Assembly: GCA_018668195.1 (NCBI GenBank)
Contig: JABITU010000206.1
Span: forward strand, 1-6,863
Origin: Tateyamaria sp.
GTDB lineage: Bacteria > Pseudomonadota > Alphaproteobacteria > Rhodobacterales > Rhodobacteraceae
DNA length: 6,863 nt
Direction of reading: 5' to 3'
Shown here: piece by piece, positions 1 through 6,044 of the stretch
Numbering within the stretch: position 1 is the stretch's first letter
Layout: the number at the start of each line of letters is the position of its first letter
Notes under the pieces: generated by a model
Seen by the model: only the letters and a program-made list of their open reading frames with translations
Told to the model about the DNA's origin: nothing
The model's database searches: none
Made by a program: the position numbers and the translations under genes

Positions 1-468
1 TTAACATTCCCTGATGTCCGTCGAATCTCTGATCGAGGGAAAAGCAAACTATAAAGCTTAATCTGCTGTGAATACTCCCGTACCAATCATAGCTTGACCG
101 TTCCCCGAGCTAAGCATTCCTGTGAGGTGTCGGCCATCTTGTTTGGGGGGTTACTTAGCCCAATCCAAACAGATGAAACGCGCCAGGCTCACACCAGACC
201 CCCCTATCCTAGGGCCCCGCGTCTCGGACCACGGGCCTTTAGTGTTAGAGTGGTGGATTCATTGGGCTGGAGTTTTGTTTGGCTGTACATCTCTACCCAC
301 GCTTAAACCTCAAGCTGAACCGAGCCGCTGCTCTCGCTGAGTGGCGCCAACTATTGAGCGCATAGATTCAGGCTGCGCTAGCAATCCGATGCGAGTACTC
401 ATTCGTCTGGCAGCACCCACATTGCCTAACCGTGACAAGTCGAGGATATAAAACTGGGCTAGCGTTGG
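1..468. other. Region without a convincing gene, downstream of the operon
   Basis: No frame on either strand gives a protein with recognisable family character here. The frames 94-306 and 122-340 on the plus strand are rich in proline, arginine and tryptophan and have no motif or good ribosome binding site. The stretch contains runs of G and C (145-150, 199-204), the inverted repeat at 141-170 and the terminator-like hairpin at its right end. The first plus-strand frame is open from base 1 to a TAA at 52-54 and could be the last 17 codons of a gene arriving from the left, but that is too short to judge. It may be ordinary intergenic DNA or a decayed mobile-element remnant; I recognise no transposase or terminal repeat. 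Confidence 0.6.
141..170. repeat. Imperfect inverted repeat / stem-loop
   Basis: GTTTGG at 141-146 pairs exactly with CCAAAC at 165-170. The stem can be extended by a G-T pair, a two-base bulge and GGGT/GCCC pairing to leave a six-base loop. No T-run follows on either strand, so it does not look like an intrinsic terminator. It could be a processing hairpin, half of a mobile-element end, or chance. Confidence 0.3.
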
Positions 469-473
469 CTACC
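450..473 (-). terminator. Possible weak rho-independent terminator of the operon
   Basis: On the minus strand GGTAGC-CAAC-GCTAGCC forms a short stem (TAGC/GCTA plus GG/CC around one bulged G, four-base loop). Two spacer bases (CA) and TTTTATAT follow. The TAG stop of the last gene (471-469) lies in the 5' arm. Position and order are right for an intrinsic terminator, but the stem is short and the T-run interrupted, so it may be inefficient or fortuitous. Confidence 0.35.
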
Positions 474-1050
474 GCAAACCGTCGTTTCCTTGAACGTCCC
501 AAGTTTCCAAACCGCCCATTCGACTGTGAACACGCCCACCGCATGACATCGCGAGCGCAAAGACGATTTCCTCTGATCTTGGTCCATCCGGAAGCCCAAC
601 CTCGATCCCATCAAAATGGCTACGCACATAGGCAGCGTTGATGTGCCCAAGGGGCACGTCAAGCCGGCTGCCAATGCCGCCACGCTTCATGCAAGACGGC
701 ACGATTGCATTTGATCTGCCCAGCAATTCGCGCATCGCGTAGCCACCTGGCACATGCCAGAGAGCGGCATGTTCCAATTCACCACTCTCTCCGACAATGG
801 CCCCTTTGCCGTATCCGTCAATGCGGTCTTTGCCGCCAAGTGCTGCAATCAGTTTTGCGCTCATTTCTGCGCCAAGAGGTTTCAGATCCTCCATCGCGGG
901 CTGCAAATCCACCTCAAAGCGGCCCGCAAAAGGGTTGGACACACACGCCAGTATCGCCCCCAAAGTGCGCGGTGTTTCGGGCGCAGGTCCACCATCGTGC
1001 TGCACTTCTTCGATGATAAGCTGAACCTTGCGAATGATGAATTCAGGCAT
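469..1050 (-). CDS. DUF1185 / 'amino acid synthesis' family protein (PF06684)
   Basis: A 193-residue protein of the PF06684 family, whose name 'amino acid synthesis' has, as far as I know, no firm biochemical support. Conserved stretches are GYGKGAIVGESGELEHAALW (79-98), with the acidic/histidine set E88, E91, E93 and H94; MKRGGIGSRLDVPLGH (121-136), with K122; and VRSHFDGIEVGLPDGPR (142-158). Near the end come EIVFALAMSCGGRVHSRMGGL (161-181 in two blocks) and a short tail. I chose the ATG at 1050, not the upstream in-frame ATG at 1125, for three reasons: AGGAG lies nine bases before 1050, the family begins with this IRKVQLIIEEV strand, and the longer form would overlap the UPF0280 gene by 83 bases. 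The stop of UPF0280 overlaps this start by eight bases, so the genes are coupled. Being last in a heterocycle operon, it may handle the reduced ring or its product, but no reaction can be assigned. Confidence 0.87.
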   Translation of the reverse strand: MPEFIIRKVQLIIEEVQHDGGPAPETPRTLGAILACVSNPFAGRFEVDLQPAMEDLKPLGAEMSAKLIAALGGKDRIDGYGKGAIVGESGELEHAALWHVPGGYAMRELLGRSNAIVPSCMKRGGIGSRLDVPLGHINAAYVRSHFDGIEVGLPDGPRSEEIVFALAMSCGGRVHSRMGGLETWDVQGNDGLR

Positions 1051-1891
1051 GGGCGAGGGCTCCTGCAGCGTTGGATTGAAAACTGTTCTGGGTAATACGA
1101 GATTGGCCTTGTAGCGAAATTGCAACCGTCTTCACCAGACCGCGTGCGGCACAGTCGGACGCAAAACGTGTCCCTGCTTGCAGCGCCTTATCTACATCCA
1201 ACGCGGGCAAGTGCCCCACATGAGTTGTGACAAGACGCTTCCCTAGGTCGCTGTCCGGGCTTAGCAGTGTGGCCGGGCACCGACCTATCGCGGTATGGCC
1301 TGGCAAGTTGGTGGCATTAGCAATTAAGGTTGCGGCCACGTCTGCGGCTGCGGCCGTCTTGGCAACTACACTGACCGCATCGGCGATACCAAGCGAATGG
1401 CTGCGGCCCTGCCATCCCGACGTGGCAATGCCACGCGCACTGTCTCGAGAAGTAATGGTCAACAGTCCTGCGGGGCTAAGCACTTCAAAGATTTCGCCCT
1501 CGGACAGGTGAAAGGCAATGTCGCCACCGTTGTTCACATAGGCCTTTTGGGGCACTTTGCCCGACAGCGTTGCCGCCAGAACTTCATCCGCAACGGCACC
1601 TGCTACTGCGGCCATCGGGGTGACAAAGACATCCGGATATGAACGGACCGCCTCGGCCATACGTTTTGCCACCGGACCTATGAAGCAAACATCTGACGTC
1701 AAAGGTCGGCGAAGAGCGTCAAGCTCACTCATCAACCCGATCAGAATGTTCTGAAAGTGATCGATTGCATATTTAAAACAAAGGTCTCGCATTTCCCCAG
1801 TCACCCCGACAATCAGGTCAATGGGACCGTGGTGCAGGTGTAACCGCTTCCCGTCCGGTAAAAGCTTGGCTTGAGGTGCGGTCCAGCTCAT
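1043..1891 (-). CDS. UPF0280 family protein (ApbE-like fold)
   Basis: This 282-residue protein belongs to the UPF0280 family, which is placed in the same structural superfamily as ApbE, the FAD:protein FMN transferase. Visible family blocks are TPMAAVAGAVADEVL (91-105), AYVNNGGDIAFHL (117-129; compare the vNlGGdi segment of ApbE), RGIATSGWQGRSHSLG (153-168; compare vATSG) and DAVSVVAKTAAAADVAATL (171-189; compare the ADalATal helix). The HxIDPxTG segment of classical ApbE is not recognisable, so transferase activity is not assured. There is no signal peptide, unlike many ApbE proteins, which fits a cytoplasmic target. The ATG at 1891 has a strong GGAG seven bases upstream and overlaps the reductase stop by four bases. 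The context suggests it matures or serves the adjacent reductase, possibly by attaching flavin; this is a hypothesis. Family assignment is confident, function is not. Confidence 0.87.
   Translation of the reverse strand: MSWTAPQAKLLPDGKRLHLHHGPIDLIVGVTGEMRDLCFKYAIDHFQNILIGLMSELDALRRPLTSDVCFIGPVAKRMAEAVRSYPDVFVTPMAAVAGAVADEVLAATLSGKVPQKAYVNNGGDIAFHLSEGEIFEVLSPAGLLTITSRDSARGIATSGWQGRSHSLGIADAVSVVAKTAAAADVAATLIANATNLPGHTAIGRCPATLLSPDSDLGKRLVTTHVGHLPALDVDKALQAGTRFASDCAARGLVKTVAISLQGQSRITQNSFQSNAAGALAHA
1060..1064 (-). promoter_or_regulatory. Ribosome binding site deciding the DUF1185 start
   Basis: On the minus strand AGGAG lies nine bases before the ATG at 1050, inside the last codons of the UPF0280 gene. 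No comparable site precedes the alternative in-frame ATG at 1125, so this fixes the shorter, 193-residue product. Confidence 0.7.
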
Positions 1892-3321
1892 GGGTCCTCT
1901 CCGATCACGCGCACATCCGCCCCGTATTCGCCGCCGGTTTCCAGCACGTCGTCCAGATTGCGGATATGCGCGTTATGTCCGCCCAACCGCTGATAGGCAT
2001 CGCGCCGTGTGGTAAATTCAAGCGGAGCCACAAGCGCAGGCGTCGGGACATATCCAAAGGCCCCATCGGGAACTTCCATCACATCCACCATCACTGTGAT
2101 ACCTCCGCCTGGCCATCTGTATGTGGGCGCGCCACCAATCGTCACGCTGGTTTCATCACTATGGACTGATCGGGTCAGATGGATAGGATTATCCGTCACT
2201 CCAGACCGTAGCGATCCACCAGCGCCGCACATGAACAGCACCGTGCACAAAGCCGGTTCGCAGTTTTGTGCGATTAGATCTACGGAAGTTTGCAATGCAG
2301 CGGGCATCGGTAACATCACTGGCTCCAGCGCATCATTGAGCACATAATAGCCCGCGTGCTCGCCCGTGGTTGACACCATGAGCAATGACAGTCCCGCTCG
2401 GGCGCCCTTTGTCGCCCGCCACTGACCCAATATAGCCAGAGGGTCGTCAATGTTCGTGCCTCCCCAACCGTTGCCGGGCTCTGCCACCTTGAAATAGCGA
2501 CCAGGGGTCGAGCGTCGGCCATTGATGCGGATGCCTGTGTCCGCCCAGTCAATGACTTTGCCTGCCTGATGTTCTGACACGACGCCCGTGATATGGTCAT
2601 CGACCACAACAACTTCATCGACCAGCCCTTGCCATTGCGACGCAAACATCCCGATGGTAGCGGACCCACAACCGACCCGCATGCGTTCTTCAGCTTTGCC
2701 ATCTATGACTGGCGCGCGGCCTGCTTGCACGATGATGCTTGATCCGCCGTCAATAGTCAGCTCGACCGCCTCTTTGTTGCACAGCCGCAAGAGTGCGTCG
2801 CACGTTTTGCGCCCTTCGGGTTTTGAACCTCCCGTCAGGTGATCAACACCGCCAAGCGACAACATTTGCGAACCGTATTCGGCGGTCATAACATGCCCGA
2901 TCGCCTCGCCGTCAGCGCGCACGGAAGCGGCCTCTGCCCCGATGTGACGGTCCGTGTCGATCTTCACTTTAACCCCGCAATAGGAAAAAATCGCCTCTGT
3001 CACCACGGTCACGCAATCAACACCGTCAATCTCGCGACTGACGATAAAGGGAGCGGGCTTATAGTCAGGATAGGTCGTGCCAGCGCCGATGGCCGAGACA
3101 ACTATGTCATGGCCTGACAAGGTCTGTCCGTCCCAGTTTGCCGCCAGAAACGGTTGGATTTTATCGCCCTTTGCCAAGCGTCTGTCGATGATGGTCAGGG
3201 GATCGCAGCGGATGATTTTGCCGTCGTGATTTGCGTAGCGGTCGCATGCGCCGGTCTTGCCTTCAGAAATATAGCACATGACCGGACAAGCATCGCAGCG
3301 GATTTTATCAGGGCTGTTCAT
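1888..3321 (-). CDS. 6-hydroxynicotinate reductase-family iron-sulfur protein
   Basis: I place this 477-residue protein in the family databases call 6-hydroxynicotinate reductase (Hnr in Eubacterium barkeri), which reduces 6-hydroxynicotinate to 1,4,5,6-tetrahydro-6-oxonicotinate. Recognition rests on the N-terminus and on the neighbours. The N-terminus has C9-x2-C12-x3-C16-x9-C26 within RCDACPVMCYISEGKTGACD, followed by DRYANHDG, which looks like a [4Fe-4S] site. Other visible features are D160-HL-T163-G-G-S166, which resembles the [S/T]GA[S/T] motif of proteins that carry FMN covalently; a glycine-rich NGWGGTN at 284-290; and a second cysteine group C354-x4-C359-x5-C365 before GAGGS. There is no signal peptide or membrane segment, so it is probably cytoplasmic. 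The ATG at 3321 overlaps the hydroxylase stop by four bases. Only a weak AAGG lies upstream, so translation probably depends on coupling. Position directly after a molybdenum hydroxylase fits a hydroxylate-then-reduce pathway. The exact substrate is not proven by sequence; another hydroxylated N-heterocycle is possible. Confidence 0.8.
   Translation of the reverse strand: MNSPDKIRCDACPVMCYISEGKTGACDRYANHDGKIIRCDPLTIIDRRLAKGDKIQPFLAANWDGQTLSGHDIVVSAIGAGTTYPDYKPAPFIVSREIDGVDCVTVVTEAIFSYCGVKVKIDTDRHIGAEAASVRADGEAIGHVMTAEYGSQMLSLGGVDHLTGGSKPEGRKTCDALLRLCNKEAVELTIDGGSSIIVQAGRAPVIDGKAEERMRVGCGSATIGMFASQWQGLVDEVVVVDDHITGVVSEHQAGKVIDWADTGIRINGRRSTPGRYFKVAEPGNGWGGTNIDDPLAILGQWRATKGARAGLSLLMVSTTGEHAGYYVLNDALEPVMLPMPAALQTSVDLIAQNCEPALCTVLFMCGAGGSLRSGVTDNPIHLTRSVHSDETSVTIGGAPTYRWPGGGITVMVDVMEVPDGAFGYVPTPALVAPLEFTTRRDAYQRLGGHNAHIRNLDDVLETGGEYGADVRVIGEDP
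1895..1902 (-). promoter_or_regulatory. Ribosome binding site of the UPF0280 gene
   Basis: On the minus strand GGAGAGGA sits within the end of the reductase gene, with its GGAG seven bases before the ATG at 1891. It is the strongest Shine-Dalgarno match in the operon, while the reductase start at 3321 has almost none. The UPF0280 protein may therefore be initiated independently as well as by coupling. Confidence 0.6.
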
Positions 3322-6044
3322 GTCTGGCTGGCCTTGATCGCAGCAAGCAGGCGGTGCGGTAATGCAGGCACTTTGGTTACCCGTGCGCCTGTCGCGTGAT
3401 GAATCCCATTTAGAATGGCCGGCGCTGTGGGGATCAACACGTGCTCGCCCAAACCCTTTGCGCCCATCGGCCCTTCTATGTCCGGTTTTTCAATCAGGAT
3501 TGAGGTGATGTGCGGCATATCTCCGATTGTTGGAATTAGGTAATTGTGCAGGTTTTCAGTCTCGCCAGGCAGATACTCTTCCATCAGAGCGAGCCCAAGT
3601 CCTTGGGCAATGCCACCTTCAATCTGTCCTTCAGCTAACTGCGGATTGATGGCGCGGCCAACGTCATGGGCGGCGATCATGCGCAAAACCTTTGTGGTGC
3701 CAAGAGCCATATCAACTTCGACCTCGGCTATCTGTGCGCCGTAGCCATAGACCGCATAGGGCGTACCCTGGCCATTTTGATCTAATGTAGTGGTTGGCGG
3801 ATCATAGGTTTCCTCAGCGCAAAGGACGTAGCCATTGGCATCAGCAGGAAGGTCTTTCAGTGAAATTTTCTGGTCGTTCTGATCTTGGCGGACGCACAGC
3901 ATGCCGCCTTCCAAAGTTATCTCATCTGCATGTGTCAGGTTGGTCAGGCGCAAAATAGCGGCCCGCAAGGCTAGTCCTGATGCCTCTGCCGCGCGGCCAG
4001 TGATGAAGGTTTGACGCGACGCCGATGTTTTTCCACAATCAGGGGTAATTGCGGTGTCAGGGCCCACCAAATTAATCATCCCGACCTGAACACCAAGTGC
4101 ATCCGCCGCAATTTGCGCGATAACCGTGTTGGACCCCTGCCCGATGTCAGTTGCGCCTTGATGTAAGTTAAATTGCCCGTCCGGTGTGATCCCGAACCGC
4201 ACCGTCGAGGGGTTTGGCAAGCCCGTGTTCCCACATCCATACCAACACGATGCAATCCCGATGCCGCGTTTGTGGGCGAGAGAGGTCGTATTGAAGGCTG
4301 TAACTTCGGCATGGAACTCATCCCAATGCGGCTTCAAAGCGTCCAGACAGTCAATTATGCCCACTGCTTGCAGGGTTTGCCCGCAAGGCGTCACATCGCC
4401 GTCGCGCAGGGCGTTGATCCGCCGGAATTCCAATCTGTCGATTCCGCATTTCTGGGCCAAGTCATCATAAAGACTTTCTTGCGTGATTGCCGCTTGCGGC
4501 ACGCCAAATCCCCGAAACGCACCCGACGTAGGACCGTTAGTGTGCACTGCACGGCTCGTAGCGCGATAGTTCGGTGTCAAGTAAGGGCCAGAGGCATGAA
4601 CCGGTACGCGGGTTGCTACTGTTGGGCCCCAGCTGGCATAGGCACCTGTGTTGAAATCTCCATGGAATGTCATCGCCATGACCTTGCCTGCTGCATCCGC
4701 ACCAATGCTAGCTTGCATTGATCCGGGATGGCGTTTGGTGCTGGCCTGCATGGATTCACTGCGCGAAAAAACCATACTGCAAGGCATGCCTGTTTTTAGG
4801 ACTGCAAGGCCCAGCAAGGGTTGCAACGTTACATCGAGCTTCGCACCAAAGCCACCCCCCGCAGCCGAAGGGATGATCCGCACCTTATTCAAAGGCAGGC
4901 CCAGAACCTTGGCGGTATCTTCGAGGTCCATGACGGGGGCTTGGGTGCAGGCTTGGATACACAAGACGTCAGACTCCATCCACGCGACCCCCGCTTCGGG
5001 TTCGATATAAGCGTGTTCAACATAGGACGTTTCAAACTGGCCGGTAACGACATGCGCGGCTTCAGCCATTGCACTATCGGGTGCACCGCTAACGACATTG
5101 CCGCGGATCAGTGTGTTCTCTTGACGGTGATCATGCAGCAAAGTGGCGTCAGGGCCTGCCCCGTCTGCTTGTGTCAGGCTATGGGGGCGCGGTGTCCATG
5201 AAATTGGAAAATCATCCAGACCAAGTGCTTCTAGCGCTTTTGGATCGCCAACCACCAAGGCAACAGGCTCTCCTCGGTAGCGGGTCGTTTTTTCAGCAAG
5301 CGCAGGCTGATCCGCAAAGGGCGGGATGACCCCGTAACAGTTTATCCCGGCAATATCGGCGGCTGTAATCACACATTCGACCCCCGCATGCATCTTGATC
5401 CAAGCCAGCAAATCGCCGAATTCAAAATCCGCGTGGTAATGTTGAGCACGGATGGCGCGGACCAGCAGTGTATCATCGGGGATAAAATCAGCGCCAAAAA
5501 CCTCGGTACCATTGACTTTCGCCTGCCCGTCTAGCCTTCGGATTGGTTGGCCAACGGCATGGCCTGCCTTGGGGGGTGGGCACACAGTTGTCTGGCTGTT
5601 GGCGTCCATCACTGCGGCAATAATTTTGTGGTAGCCGGTGCAACGGCACAAAACGCCTGCAAGGGCTTCTTTAACCTGTGCCTGATCGGGGCTCGGGACA
5701 GCGCGCAACAGTTCGGTCGCGGCCATCATCATTCCAGGTGTACAGATTCCGCATTGCGCGGCCCCGTGATCCAGAAAACTGTCTTGCAGCCGAGCGAACA
5801 ACTGTGGCTCAGACGTCTCAAGCGTTTCAATCTTGCGACCATCCGCCTGCCCTGCAGGGACTAGACAGGCGCAGTGCTGCGCGCCGTCGATCAAGACCGT
5901 ACAAGCCCCGCAATCCCCCGCGTCACAGCCGATTTTTACGCTCTTTAATTTGAGATCATCGCGCAGCACCTCCGACAGACGGCGCGCCATATGGGTTTTA
6001 ACGATGTGGGTCTGATGTGCAATATTCAGCGTGATCGAGGTCAT
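3318..6044 (-). CDS. Fused [2Fe-2S] / molybdopterin-binding subunit of a xanthine dehydrogenase-family hydroxylase (nicotinate dehydrogenase-like)
   Basis: Catalytic chain of a molybdenum hydroxylase that inserts a water-derived oxygen at an electron-poor carbon of a heterocycle. Residues 1-150 are a complete small subunit: the plant-type [2Fe-2S] cluster uses C40, C45, C48 and C60 (or C58), and the second cluster uses C98, C101, C133 and C135 (CGICTPGMM, CRCTGY). A short linker leads to the molybdopterin part at about 166-905. Visible there are Q368 in CTQAP, GGGFGAK at 396-402, AFRGFGVPQ at 509-517, GQGSNT at 635-640 and the catalytic glutamate E867 in KGLGE. By gap-free comparison with remembered bovine xanthine oxidase landmarks, R479 and R511 match Arg880 and Arg912, while L403 replaces the purine-binding Glu802, which argues against hypoxanthine/xanthine as substrate. 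The FAD domain is the separate upstream gene. The ATG at 6044 is preceded by AGAGG and overlaps the previous stop by four bases. The reductase next door suggests nicotinate or a similar pyridine; this is inference. Confidence 0.95.
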   Translation of the reverse strand: MTSITLNIAHQTHIVKTHMARRLSEVLRDDLKLKSVKIGCDAGDCGACTVLIDGAQHCACLVPAGQADGRKIETLETSEPQLFARLQDSFLDHGAAQCGICTPGMMMAATELLRAVPSPDQAQVKEALAGVLCRCTGYHKIIAAVMDANSQTTVCPPPKAGHAVGQPIRRLDGQAKVNGTEVFGADFIPDDTLLVRAIRAQHYHADFEFGDLLAWIKMHAGVECVITAADIAGINCYGVIPPFADQPALAEKTTRYRGEPVALVVGDPKALEALGLDDFPISWTPRPHSLTQADGAGPDATLLHDHRQENTLIRGNVVSGAPDSAMAEAAHVVTGQFETSYVEHAYIEPEAGVAWMESDVLCIQACTQAPVMDLEDTAKVLGLPLNKVRIIPSAAGGGFGAKLDVTLQPLLGLAVLKTGMPCSMVFSRSESMQASTKRHPGSMQASIGADAAGKVMAMTFHGDFNTGAYASWGPTVATRVPVHASGPYLTPNYRATSRAVHTNGPTSGAFRGFGVPQAAITQESLYDDLAQKCGIDRLEFRRINALRDGDVTPCGQTLQAVGIIDCLDALKPHWDEFHAEVTAFNTTSLAHKRGIGIASCWYGCGNTGLPNPSTVRFGITPDGQFNLHQGATDIGQGSNTVIAQIAADALGVQVGMINLVGPDTAITPDCGKTSASRQTFITGRAAEASGLALRAAILRLTNLTHADEITLEGGMLCVRQDQNDQKISLKDLPADANGYVLCAEETYDPPTTTLDQNGQGTPYAVYGYGAQIAEVEVDMALGTTKVLRMIAAHDVGRAINPQLAEGQIEGGIAQGLGLALMEEYLPGETENLHNYLIPTIGDMPHITSILIEKPDIEGPMGAKGLGEHVLIPTAPAILNGIHHATGARVTKVPALPHRLLAAIKASQT

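Noticed and set aside
1..54. Possible 3' end of a plus-strand gene (17 codons then TAA)
   Set aside because: Too short to recognise; it is kept only as a remark in the entry for the noncoding region.
213..237. GGCCC/GGGCC hairpin as a terminator
   Set aside because: Five-base stem with a 15-base loop and no clear T-run for the leftward operon; the hairpin at 450-473 fits better.
94..340. Two overlapping plus-strand frames of about 70 codons
   Set aside because: Compositionally unlike the operon proteins, no ribosome binding site or motif, and mutually overlapping.
310..468. 52 open codons in frame after the DUF1185 TAG stop, suggesting readthrough or a broken longer gene
   Set aside because: The protein already has the usual family ending and length, and an open run of this size is not rare by chance.
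1051..1125. 25-residue N-terminal extension of the DUF1185 protein
   Set aside because: It overlaps the UPF0280 coding end, has no family similarity, and the start at 1050 has a well-placed AGGAG.
2316..2702. 128-codon minus-strand frame inside the reductase gene
   Set aside because: Out-of-frame shadow of the reductase, which has continuous family-like sequence across the region.
4173..4721. 182-codon open frame on the plus strand
   Set aside because: It lies wholly antisense to the molybdopterin domain, whose motifs run through this stretch; its translation is rich in Arg, Cys and His with no family character.
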